Shown here in pieces: positions 1 through 9,500 of a stretch of 64,000 nt of DNA. Every line of letters begins with the position of its first letter. The first letter of the stretch is position 1. The notes beneath the pieces are model-generated. The model was not told the origin of the DNA. It saw only the letters and a list, made by a program, of their open reading frames with translations, and made no database searches. Made by a program: the position numbers and the translations under genes. The stretch is from JBBATK01 sp044228285 (GTDB taxonomy: Bacteria > Bacteroidota > Ignavibacteria > Kapaibacteriales > NICIL-2): the NCBI GenBank assembly GCA_044228285.1, contig JBGAVD010000003.1:186001-250000 (forward strand), in the 5' to 3' direction.

Positions 1-1635
1 ACCCCCATTACTATTATCAATCATCTAAATGACCAACAGGTTTGCGAGGGTACAAATGTGCAAGCCCAAGTACAAACTTCGGGGTCGGTTTCTAGCTATC
101 AATGGCTTAAGAACGGCATCATACTGCCTGGTCAAACATCCTCACGCTTACGCCTAACAAATGTCAGCATTGAAGATAACGCATGGTATATGTCCGTTAT
201 TCGTGGAGATACTACTTGCTCAGCTACCGCGGATTCGACCAATTCTTTTCAGTTGACCGTTTTAGAGCAAGTTGCCATAACAATGCAACCGCACAATGCC
301 TACGCAACTATTGGCGGCTTTGCGAGTTTCAGAGTTGATGCGATTGGTGCAACTGATACCTATGATCTAGTTCCAAGCTATCAGTGGTATAGAAATGGTT
401 CTGCAATGATTGACAACGCCAACATCCATGGTTCAAACTCCGCTCAACTCATTCTCGACAACATCACAGCATCTGATAACGGCGCAAGCTTCAGTGTAAT
501 GGTGCATGGCCCTTGCGGTGACCTGAGTTCCACAACAGCCTCTATAATTGTTAGCTCAATTGTAGTTAGCTCCCAGATCACAAGTCGTCAAGTATGCCAA
601 GGTTCGGCTACAACACTCAATTATGCCGCTCACTCAGATCAATTCAGAGAGTTTGAGTACCAGTGGTTTAAGAATCAAAATGCAATTGCAGGCGCAACCG
701 ATTCCACTTTGACAATAAGTCGAATTCAGGCATCAGACTCAGGCACCTATTATCTTCGAGTGATCTTGGATGGCAGTATGACGGTATACTCAGCTCGTGC
801 TGTAGTTAGCGTACTGGCTTCTCCAACCTTCGATACCTTGGCACAACTAACAACGCTTAGATCATGTTCAAACTCAGCTCTCACGCTAAATAGTCAGGTA
901 ACAACTGGCTCGAACTTAGAGTATCAGTGGATGCTGAATGGCTTTGTCATCAATGGCGCAACCAGTGCACAGTATTCGTTATCCAGTGCTACGATTATCA
1001 ATGATGGACTCTATTCTGTTACAGTCATGAATGCCTGCAGCACTATTCATCGTGAGGTTGCACAGTTAATAGTTCTCACGCGCACAACGATTGAAACACA
1101 TCCAGCTCTCCATACGATCGTTATGGATGGTCAACTCCTACAACTCAGTGTTCAAGCTACTGGCGATCAACTTCTCTACCAATGGTCTTTCAACGGTATC
1201 GAGATCGCCGCTGCAACAAACTCTAGCTATATGAAAACAGTTTCTATGTCGGACTCTGGTAACTACAGCGTCATGATCAACGGAAGTTGTGGACAGATGA
1301 ATTCCAACATCGCGGCAGTTACTATTAGCAGCATCTCAGCTGTGCACGAAACCAGTCAACAAGATGGCTGGACACTCAGCACCTGTTCACCTAACCCTAC
1401 AAACTCTACCAGCAGTTTCAACTTCACTTCCACTCAAGCATCACGTGTTCATGTGTCATTGTCCGACGTACAAGGTCGCAACATCGCAGTCATCACAGAT
1501 GCAAACTATGAAGCCGGAACCTTCACACTAAACATCGATGCCAATGCTCTACAGCTCAGCAATGGAATGTATAGCATCACACTCATCAGTTCTGATGGCC
1601 ATGCATTACACCAGAATGTAGTTGTACTGCGCTAA
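1..1635 (+). CDS. Secreted Ig-like repeat protein with T9SS sorting domain (5' partial)
   Basis: The reading frame is open to the first base, so the N-terminus and signal peptide lie outside the window. The visible part holds about five Ig-like modules of 85-100 residues, each with a YQW(L/Y/F/M/S)xNG strand and a later SDxGxYxV strand, the hallmark of immunoglobulin folds, plus paired cysteines. The last ~85 residues (after CSPNPTNSTSSFNF) form a typical T9SS type A sorting domain with a GMYSITL strand and the terminal VVVLR. By family knowledge such proteins are exported by Sec, moved over the outer membrane by T9SS and anchored on or released from the surface. Function is unknown; adhesion is a reasonable inference from the Ig repeats. 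A strong hairpin follows the stop. Confidence 0.85.
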   Translation, partial: TPITIINHLNDQQVCEGTNVQAQVQTSGSVSSYQWLKNGIILPGQTSSRLRLTNVSIEDNAWYMSVIRGDTTCSATADSTNSFQLTVLEQVAITMQPHNAYATIGGFASFRVDAIGATDTYDLVPSYQWYRNGSAMIDNANIHGSNSAQLILDNITASDNGASFSVMVHGPCGDLSSTTASIIVSSIVVSSQITSRQVCQGSATTLNYAAHSDQFREFEYQWFKNQNAIAGATDSTLTISRIQASDSGTYYLRVILDGSMTVYSARAVVSVLASPTFDTLAQLTTLRSCSNSALTLNSQVTTGSNLEYQWMLNGFVINGATSAQYSLSSATIINDGLYSVTVMNACSTIHREVAQLIVLTRTTIETHPALHTIVMDGQLLQLSVQATGDQLLYQWSFNGIEIAAATNSSYMKTVSMSDSGNYSVMINGSCGQMNSNIAAVTISSISAVHETSQQDGWTLSTCSPNPTNSTSSFNFTSTQASRVHVSLSDVQGRNIAVITDANYEAGTFTLNIDANALQLSNGMYSITLISSDGHALHQNVVVLR

Positions 1636-1680
1636 AGCTGCAGTATAGACCCACGGTCTTAGGTTCTAAACAACACAGCA

Positions 1681-1713
1681 GGGACGTCGCTCAACAGCGG
1701 CGTCCCTGTTTCT
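1681..1713 (+). terminator. Rho-independent terminator
   Basis: An 11-bp stem, gggacgtcgct / agcggcgtccc with one G-U pair, a caac loop and a following tgtttct tract, 45 bases after the stop of the Ig-repeat gene. Confidence 0.75.
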
Positions 1714-2013
1714 ATTCAAGGCGATTATGATTCTCGTGCGTGCTGCGCACGCGCAACTCAACTGATTTCCAGGCCTCACTGAGATCCAGGCCTTAGGTTT
1801 AGTTCTGCTGTAAGTCTCGCCGATACAATAGCCGCACTCAGCTTCACTTCGAACGTACGAGCTGGTTGAATATCTGGTATTTCGAGCCGACTCTTGTGAG
1901 TTAACTGGCGTCAGGCGCTAACCACTTTTCCCTATATCCTTCCCAATGCTACCGCAAGGCAAAATAAAAGCCGCAAGAACATAGTATTCATGCGGCTTAG
2001 AGAGTACTGTATG

Positions 2014-2085
2014 TGATCCCAACGGGATTCGAACCCGTACTGCCACCGTGAAAGGGTGGTGACCTAACCGTTAGTCGATGGGACC
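2014..2085 (-). tRNA. tRNA-Glu (anticodon TTC)
   Basis: Read on the minus strand this folds as a full cloverleaf. The acceptor stem is GGTCCCA/TGGGATC, the anticodon arm is CCACC-CTTTCAC-GGTGG with TTC in the loop, and the T arm is ACGGG-TTCGAAT-CCCGT. The variable region is short, as in bacterial tRNA-Glu. The CCA end is not encoded (the next bases read CAT), so it must be added post-transcriptionally. It sits alone between a T9SS gene and coaE. Confidence 0.95.
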
Positions 2086-2218
2086 TGCGGCTGCGGGCTG
2101 GCGCCGGAGGCGACAGAACGCGTACTAAAAAGTCACTCTGTGAAAGAGTGAGCTACAAAAATACGGTAGAGAGGAGATCTGGCAATGCCTTGACGAACAA
2201 TTTTTAGTAGTTTGCGCC

Positions 2219-2911
2219 ATGGATGAGATCTCGGTAGATAACAGCACTAATCCTGATGACGCGGAAATCGTGGTCATTGGCATTACAGGGAACATTGGGT
2301 CTGGTAAGTCGAGCGTTGCGCAGTTTTTGCGTGATGCTGGACACTTGGTTTTTTCCTCTGATGAGTGCGCTAAACGTCTCATGAACGAAGATTCTGAGCT
2401 TAAAGCGCAGATTCGACGGAACTTTGGTGATGTGTATTCGGCTGACGATACCTTAAATACTGCCGCGCTCTCGGCACAGGTCTTCGGCCAAAGTCCAGAA
2501 CACCACGCTCGCCTGGCAATGCTTAACCGCATGGTGCACCCTCGCGTTTTGGATGAACACCAGCGCCAAATCAATGAAGCTGCCCAGAATGGTAGAAAAC
2601 TTGTGTTTGTAGAGTCTGCTCTGCTCTACGAAATTGGACTCGATGAGGCTTTCGACTACATTCTTGTGGTCGATGCTCCCGAGGAAGTCCGTCTGGCTCG
2701 CGCCATGGCCCGCGACGGTGCGAATGCCGATACTATCCGTGCTCGCATGCACGAACAACTCCCCGCTCAGGAGAAAACGAAGTATGCAGACTTCGTGCTC
2801 GATAACTCGTCTAGCATAGACTCGCTCCTCAACGCCATCCGCTCTCTGCTGCCCGTGTTAGAGATTCTGCCGCCGCGCAGCGATGATGAAACCGCAGAAG
2901 AAGTGGAATAG
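2219..2911 (+). CDS. coaE: Dephospho-CoA kinase
   Basis: Catalyses the last step of coenzyme A synthesis, ATP-dependent phosphorylation of the 3'-hydroxyl of dephospho-CoA, in the cytosol. The Walker A motif GNIGSGKS lies at residues 24-31, followed by the CoaE-typical FSSDECAKRLM and MVHPRV segments and a VDAPEEVRLARAMARDG lid region. At 230 residues it is about 20-30 longer than usual, because of an acidic ~17-residue N-terminal lead and an acidic tail. A GTG at 2270 just before the first beta-strand is an alternative start. It is the first gene of a tight run: the ComEA-like gene starts 6 bases after its stop and the desulfurase follows after 9. Confidence 0.93.
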   Translation: MDEISVDNSTNPDDAEIVVIGITGNIGSGKSSVAQFLRDAGHLVFSSDECAKRLMNEDSELKAQIRRNFGDVYSADDTLNTAALSAQVFGQSPEHHARLAMLNRMVHPRVLDEHQRQINEAAQNGRKLVFVESALLYEIGLDEAFDYILVVDAPEEVRLARAMARDGANADTIRARMHEQLPAQEKTKYADFVLDNSSSIDSLLNAIRSLLPVLEILPPRSDDETAEEVE

Positions 2912-2917
2912 CACTCC

Positions 2918-3454
2918 ATGCCCAAACATGCAAAACGTCTTCACGAGCGAATTCAAGAGCTCGTTGGAGTGTCGCGCAGTGAACTCACTGTGGCAGCTTG
3001 TCTCTTTGCCATTAGCTGCTCTACGCTCCTCTATCGCTGGATAGCCGAGCCTGAGGATCCTCTGCACACCGCCCTCTATGAGCGTATACGCTTTGTCATT
3101 GATAGTACAGCGAAAGCGCGCGATTCGCTGGGCGCAATGATGGGGCCGCGACTAGATACCGACACTCTCGCTTTGCCCATCGATATCAAGGCACCAAGTC
3201 CCTATAAACGCAAGATTCCACCGAAAAAGCCCATAAATGTGGCTAATGCGAGTGCAGAGATGCTGCAGAAGGTGCCGGGTATTGGACCCTCCATGGCCTC
3301 TCGAATCATCGACTATCGAAAGCAGCACCCCCTGCTCCGAATGGAACAATTACGCCATGTAAAAGGTATAGGCCCAAAGCTTTACCAAAAGATTACGCCA
3401 TACTTGTGTATCGAAAGGGCTGCTCCCAACGTCCAACCCACTCGAAAACACTAA
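2918..3454 (+). CDS. Membrane-anchored ComEA-like helix-hairpin-helix protein
   Basis: A 178-residue protein with a hydrophobic segment at about 22-43 (single membrane anchor), a ~60-residue linker and a C-terminal double helix-hairpin-helix domain at 105-165. The two hairpins carry KVPGIGPSMASRI and HVKGIGPKLYQKI, the non-sequence-specific DNA-backbone binding motif. This is the layout of ComEA, the periplasmic or surface DNA receptor for natural transformation. Many FCB bacteria have such proteins without a proven competence role. No comEC is nearby; the gene sits between coaE and a cysteine desulfurase, with gaps of 6 and 9 bases, so co-transcription is likely. Confidence 0.8.
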   Translation: MPKHAKRLHERIQELVGVSRSELTVAACLFAISCSTLLYRWIAEPEDPLHTALYERIRFVIDSTAKARDSLGAMMGPRLDTDTLALPIDIKAPSPYKRKIPPKKPINVANASAEMLQKVPGIGPSMASRIIDYRKQHPLLRMEQLRHVKGIGPKLYQKITPYLCIERAAPNVQPTRKH

Positions 3455-3463
3455 TATTGTAGC

Positions 3464-4597
3464 ATGATTTATCTCGACAATTCGGCCACCACTGCTCTCG
3501 ACCCCGCTGTCCTGGATGCTATGCTTCCCTGGATGCGTGAGGACTTTGGTAATGCCTCGTCTGCTCACTACCTGGGACGTCGCGCTCGCGTTGCCGTTGA
3601 ATCTGCTCGAGAGGAAATTGCTTCTCTCCTGGGTGCTCACCCTGCTGAAATCATCTTCACCAGCGGTGGAACTGAGTCGAATAACGCTATTCTTAAGAGT
3701 TCTGCCCAGGAATCAAACCTTGTTGACACGGTTGTCTGCTCGAGTATTGAACATCACGCCATTCTGGCTCCTTGCGAGGAATTGCAACGTCTAGGTAAGA
3801 CTGTTCATCAGCTACCCGTCGACGAAAACGCTTTTGTGGTAGCGGAGAGTCTGAATCAGTGGAACAAGCCTCGTTGCCTGGTTTCTGTCATGCATGTCAA
3901 TAATGAAGTAGGGAGTGTTCAGGATCTTGCTGCGCTTCGCGCAGCTGTACCGGATGCCCTGGTTCACAGCGACATGGTGCAGAGTTTGGCAAAGGTTGAG
4001 CTGAATCTTGGGTCTTTAGGGATAGATTTTGCCTCGTTTTCAGCCCATAAACTTCATGGACCCAAAGGCATCGGCGCTATGTACATTCGTCGAGGTATCG
4101 ATTTCAAGGCGCATCAGCAAGGTGGCGGACAAGAACGGAACCGCAGGGCTGGTACAGAAGCGGTTGCGCAAATTGTTGGTTTTCAGACAGCTACCCGTAT
4201 CGCTTTCGAAAATTTCCGTAAAAGTACTGAGCAATGTGTGGAGCAAATTCGATTTCTTCGTGAAGAGTTGTTGCGCTTGATTCCAAATCTGAGGATCAAC
4301 ACACCAACACTGTCATGCGCACCGCATATCCTGAACGTTTCCTTTAAGGATGCAGAACATTTGGATGGCGATGCCATACTTCAACTCATGGATATTAAAG
4401 GCATTGCGTGTTCCAATGGCTCAGCTTGTGTGAGCGGGACCATGCAACCCAGTCACGTTTTATTGGCTATGGGTCGTAGTGCAGCCGAATCCAAAGCGGC
4501 AGTTCGTTTTTCGCTGAGTCGATTCAGCCAAAAGGAGGAGCTGCTACAGGCTGCACAGGCTTTGTCCGATATTATCCATGATATGCGCTCAGCATAG
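3464..4597 (+). CDS. Cysteine desulfurase (NifS/IscS-type, class V aminotransferase fold)
   Basis: A PLP enzyme that takes sulfur from L-cysteine as an enzyme-bound persulfide for Fe-S clusters or tRNA thiolation. The start IYLDNSATTALDP is classic. The PLP lysine is K196 in SAHKLHGPKG and the catalytic cysteine is C322 in CSNGSACVSG, on the long mobile loop of group I enzymes. The 377-residue length fits. No iscU, iscA, sufBCD or mnmA gene is adjacent, so the acceptor cannot be told from context. It is the third gene of the coaE run, and its ATG is 9 bases after the preceding stop. Confidence 0.92.
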   Translation: MIYLDNSATTALDPAVLDAMLPWMREDFGNASSAHYLGRRARVAVESAREEIASLLGAHPAEIIFTSGGTESNNAILKSSAQESNLVDTVVCSSIEHHAILAPCEELQRLGKTVHQLPVDENAFVVAESLNQWNKPRCLVSVMHVNNEVGSVQDLAALRAAVPDALVHSDMVQSLAKVELNLGSLGIDFASFSAHKLHGPKGIGAMYIRRGIDFKAHQQGGGQERNRRAGTEAVAQIVGFQTATRIAFENFRKSTEQCVEQIRFLREELLRLIPNLRINTPTLSCAPHILNVSFKDAEHLDGDAILQLMDIKGIACSNGSACVSGTMQPSHVLLAMGRSAAESKAAVRFSLSRFSQKEELLQAAQALSDIIHDMRSA

Positions 4598-4677
4598 CAA
4601 TTGCTATAGATGGTCGCTTTAATCACGAAATTCAAGAGTATCAATACAACCACCACCATCACCGACAGGATTTTTTT

Positions 4678-6324
4678 ATGAAAATGACCAGCATACTCGT
4701 CGCCCTTTGTACGAGTTTACCGATCATGGCCCAGCAGTCATCGCTTAGCGGGAAGCTGCTCGGACACGATGCGAAGCCAATGGCTCACGCGCAGATCGGC
4801 GTCTACCGATTTGGCTCTGACAAGCCAGATACAACCTTTGAGGTAGGAGCAAATGGCAGTTATGCCATCTCCTTCTCACGTCCAGGAACCTACCGTGTAC
4901 AGTTCAATGGTATCAACCATGAGCAGTACATCCTTCCATTCGTGAATGACCGTTCACAGCGCGAAGAAGCAGATATTCAGTTGGCAAACTCACCACTGCC
5001 ATCACGCATCGATTCTGTTGTCGCAATGGGCGCGTTCAATAACTTCAGCCGCACGGTTGGCACAAAGCGCATGATGCTGAAAGATGGAGCCTACGTCGCA
5101 GCTGCTCCTTTCCCTTCAACTCGCTTTGAATGGCAAGCAGTTGTGTTCGGCGATGGCGCAGGTGCAGCACAGGCAACTGTTGCTATTCCTACCAAGGCGG
5201 AAGAGTTCCGTATTCGTAACGGACACCTCACAGCATTGCAGAACATCATGGGCAATTCTGAGCTTCGCTTCGAGACATCAGTCTTGAGCCCAGGCAGAAC
5301 AAATGCTCGCATCAGCTCATCGAACAAGCGCTTCCAACAGTTCTGCGAAACCTACTCAGAGATGTATCTCTATAAGAAGAACTTCGATGAGAGTCTTGAG
5401 CAAGACCTTGGCCGTCACCGTGCAAATGGTGGCAATCAGGCTACCTTCGACATGAAGAACTTTCGCACGAAGATGAAAGTTGCTGAGCAACAGGCATCGG
5501 TGCTAGAGCGAATCAAAACAACAGAAGATAGCACCAACCTTCGCTTGTTGTACTTGTACTACTTGAGTTTACAATCTGAAAGTCTCGACGGCCCAATGCT
5601 CGAAAAGGCTCTCACAGTTGTTTCTCCAGAGTCAGATATATGGGCCCTCGAACCGCAACTCATGTATGTTGCTGTTAACCAGCGTGCTCGCCAAGGTAAA
5701 GACGCATATGTAGCTCAAGTCATCTCGAAGAATCAGAACGAGAATGTTGTCGTTCCAATCGCGTACTCAGAACTTATTCAAGCAAGCGTACTCGGTGAAA
5801 AACAACGTCAGGCAGACCTCTACAAGACCATCGTTGAGCGCTTCCCACATCACCAACTCACACAAGCTGCGAAGTTCTACTTGAATCCAGATGCTGTTAT
5901 TCGCGCTGGCAAGCAGGTTCCGAACTTTAGCTATACTATTGCTGGTAAGGACAAGAAACTCAGCCAAGATGCGCTCAAGGGCAAGTACACATTGCTCGAT
6001 CTGCGTACCGATCATTGCACTGGATGCGATCAATCTGCTCGCAACTTGGTTAGTATCTGCAACGACAATGTCAAGATCGCTATGACCATCATGGCTTTGT
6101 CACTTGGCTCTTCCATGCCAGAAGTCAAAGAAGAAACAAAAGGAAAGATCAATCTGGTTGCAGCTCAATTCGTTAAAGAAGGCAGCAGCGATGGAAGTTC
6201 AACCTTTGAATATGTTGGCTACCCATGGCGCATACTCGTTGGTCCAGACCTCAAAATCTTGGCCTGCGGTAATGACCTCAACGACGAACATTTTGCAGCA
6301 ACTCTACGCTCCGTCGTTCGCTAA
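4678..6324 (+). CDS. Secreted protein with C-terminal thioredoxin-like domain
   Basis: 548 residues with a signal peptide (about 1-18, ending IMAQQ) and an AGGA ribosome site 7 bases before the ATG. Residues ~20-110 resemble a carboxypeptidase-regulatory-like beta-sandwich (SGKLLGHDAKPMAHAQI), the middle is mostly helical, and residues ~415-548 look like a TlpA/AhpC thioredoxin fold. That domain starts VPNFSYTIAGKDKKLS and carries a C447-T-G-C450 motif. A cell-envelope thiol-disulfide role is inferred; substrates are unknown. Proline codons are mostly CCA, unlike the upstream desulfurase, which suggests high expression. It ends just before a strong bidirectional terminator. The fold call for the middle is uncertain. 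Confidence 0.75.
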   Translation: MKMTSILVALCTSLPIMAQQSSLSGKLLGHDAKPMAHAQIGVYRFGSDKPDTTFEVGANGSYAISFSRPGTYRVQFNGINHEQYILPFVNDRSQREEADIQLANSPLPSRIDSVVAMGAFNNFSRTVGTKRMMLKDGAYVAAAPFPSTRFEWQAVVFGDGAGAAQATVAIPTKAEEFRIRNGHLTALQNIMGNSELRFETSVLSPGRTNARISSSNKRFQQFCETYSEMYLYKKNFDESLEQDLGRHRANGGNQATFDMKNFRTKMKVAEQQASVLERIKTTEDSTNLRLLYLYYLSLQSESLDGPMLEKALTVVSPESDIWALEPQLMYVAVNQRARQGKDAYVAQVISKNQNENVVVPIAYSELIQASVLGEKQRQADLYKTIVERFPHHQLTQAAKFYLNPDAVIRAGKQVPNFSYTIAGKDKKLSQDALKGKYTLLDLRTDHCTGCDQSARNLVSICNDNVKIAMTIMALSLGSSMPEVKEETKGKINLVAAQFVKEGSSDGSSTFEYVGYPWRILVGPDLKILACGNDLNDEHFAATLRSVVR

Positions 6325-6350
6325 ACTTCCATAGTCGTCTTTATAAAAAA

Positions 6351-6385
6351 AAAACACCTGAGCCTTCGGCTCAGGTGTTTTTTTT
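6351..6385. terminator. Bidirectional Rho-independent terminator
   Basis: A 12-bp perfect stem, aacacctgagcc / ggctcaggtgtt, with a ttc loop, flanked by an A-run before and a T-run after. It can therefore end both the thioredoxin-like gene (+) and the large minus-strand gene converging on it. The 116 bases from there to 6501 hold nothing else recognisable. Confidence 0.9.
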
Positions 6386-6501
6386 GTGCCAGAACTATGA
6401 TTGAGATTGGAAGTGCAAGTATCGCAACACGGTCAGCAAGTCGCAATCGATTAATGAAGGTAGAATGATGCAGACCGTACTAACACACAAGGTATACTGA
6501 A

Positions 6502-9500
6502 CTATCGAGCGATAACGAAGGTCTTTACAAATACGAGGCCACCTGCTCGCAGCTCGCAGCTATAGGAACCCGCTGCTAGGTGCGATAGATCAGCATCCAC
6601 TGCGTAGTCACCTGCGGCTTGATGTTCGTTGATCACATTGTGCATCACACGTCCCAATGCATCTATGAGTCGGATCTGTGCCTGACAGTCAAAGCCCAAT
6701 GAGTAGGTGCAGCGGAGTCGATCCTGATGGACAGGATTTGGGTCTAGTGCACGAAGTTCAAAGTTATACTTGCCAGCCTCTATCGGACGTAGGTTGCGAG
6801 CACAGCCAAACTGAACAAGCTCTTCGCTTTGTGTGCGCATGCTCACGCATCGCTGTTGATCCGGCAACCATATTGAATCCGCAATCGCACGAAAACTCTG
6901 ATCTACTGAGAGCAGAGCTTTAAAGCGTGGCGTGAGAAGCATGCCGCTAGATTTCAGGGAGGAATCACCACGAAGATGGAAGGTGACCGTACTCTCATCT
7001 CCTACACGCTGCTCTCCATCGTCGCTCACTCGCCATCCTAAATCAAACGCTGCTTTTTGCATGGAAACCTGATTGTCATACAACATCCACACAGATTTAT
7101 ACCGAAGTCGGAAATCCAGTGCTGTGATGCCAATATCAGACCAGGCTGTAGAGTTCAGCTCAATTGGTAAGAGAAAAGTATTACCAGCTGCAATTGTCTG
7201 CTCTCGTAACACTAGATCCATAGGATACTGCTCAGCTTGCCCATTGATACGTAAATAGATAATCGTATCCTGCCCGCTTATTGTTCCATTACTTCTCAAG
7301 GCTAAGTTAATCCAGACAGCACCAGAGCTTGTAGGGATGAAGCGGATCTTCAGACTCTTCTTCTCAGCAGCTTCGAGTGTTAGAGGTAGTACTACACTGC
7401 TATCCAAAAAGACCTCTGCACCACTTGCACTATCCTTCCATACACTATCAATGCTCAAAGGCATCTCACCATCGTTCTGCAGCTCAACACTTAGCTCGCG
7501 ACTGCTGCAGGCACTGAGGACACCAACATTGTTCGCTTGGGCAAGAAGCTTACGGGAACATGGCTGCACAGCAATAGTCACTGATCGCTCTTGCTCACAG
7601 CCTTTGTCCGTACGCATGCGTACACGATAGGTGCTCGTTTGAGTAGGTCTCGCTTCAGGACTCACACAATCATAACAACTTAGGCCTGGGGTTTGGTCCC
7701 AGATGTAGCTCGTGCCAGGTGTGCCTCCGAGTAGTTGAATGCGTGCTTTGCCATTGGTTAGACACAAGGTGTCATTGTCAACTGTAATGGAGTCCATTGG
7801 AAAGGGATTCACCACAATCTCAATCGAATCGATTTTGCTACAGCCGTTGCCTTGACTGGCTGTACAGTAGCTTCGGTAGCGCCCCGCAGAGGGTATGCGA
7901 ACAGTGGGGTTCGGACAATCCGTACAGCTAAAACCAAGGGTTTGTGTCCACCGCACCGTTTGGTTCGATGTTGCTTGAAGCTGAACAGCTTCTCCTTCAC
8001 ACACTTCGAAGTTACGAGTGGCAATTGTCAGACTTGGAATTGTACGAACACGAACCTGCACTTGAATGCTCGTATCACATCCGCCACTGTTCGAGACTTT
8101 TAATGTATAAAGTTGATCTGTGCTTGGCTTTGCAATGGGGTCAGGACAATCGGTGCAACTCAAGCCCGTTGATGGTTGCCATTCAAGTTTGTCAGCGTTG
8201 GTTACGATTGCACGAAGCTGTACTGAGTCTTGCGAACAGATCGTTGTGTCTACAACATTGAGTTGTACAGTTGGGCTTGGCAAAACGTGTACTGTCAAAC
8301 TCTGCACGGCTTGGCACTTGTTCGAACCAACGGAAGCGCGAATAGTATAGGTAACGTCTGAATCCGCTGTGATCGTCACCCGTGTACCCGTTGTCGTTGA
8401 AAGGTAGCGGGACGGACTCCACTGCACAGAGCTAGCATTTGAGACGGCATTCAATACTCGTGACTCACCAGCACAGACGGTAATGGAGGCAGGCAAGCTT
8501 AGCGTTGGTGGATCAACGACCGTTACCCGCACTTGTGCCTGACTTGTGCAGTCGGCAGAATCAGCATAGATCGTATAGTTGGTAGTGCTTGTTGGTTTCG
8601 CCCAGACACTATCACAAGTCGTGCAGCTTAGACCCGCGGTTGGTGCCCAACGAAGATTGCCTCCGTAGCTCAAACGAAGCAGCACACTATCACCACGGCA
8701 AATCGTATCTCCTTTTGGAAAGGCTCGCGAGATTCCATACTTGTATTCTATATCGACACTGTCGATATCCGTGCAGCGAGGAGATGGGCCATTGTGCACT
8801 GTAACATAGTAGCGCATATTCTTTCCAGGTGTCGCAACTGTATTGTTGCACGTTGTGCAGGACAAACCGAAAGGCGGAGACCAGGTGGCTGTTTGAAACT
8901 GTCCAACCGCACGGAGTACCACTGGCACATCAGTACACATTGCTGAATCTGGATCTACTGTTACCTCAGGAATCTGATTCACATAGAGTTGTACGGTATC
9001 AATCACATAGCAACCCAAGGAATCAATCCCGGAGAGAATATACCCAGTGCTTTGTGCTGGTGAGACCCAGATAGTGCCGCAGGTATCGCAGGGAAAACGA
9101 GCACTGGATCCCATTCGGGTCCAGCGAAATCCAATCGACTTTCCCGTTGCTTTCAGTTGAACGGAATCTCCTACACACAATGACTGATCAGGCCCAGCTG
9201 TCAGTGCATCATCTCCAACATCTGGAACGAAAGCCATACCGCCAACATATCCGTACGATACAGCCGATCCATAGCCGTACACATATAAGCCAACGCGAAA
9301 CGGGCTTTGCAATGTGTGAGCTCCACTCGTGGTACGAATATGTGCGTACACGTAGCAGGTGTTTGGAATCGGGTTCCACGTTGTGGTAATAGGATTGCCA
9401 TCTAGACGTAATGCAGCAGTATTGGTGTTCGCAGTAATGACCGTGAGATACTGATCAAAGTAGTTGCTATTAACCTGGCAATTGGTGAAGCGATAGGTAT

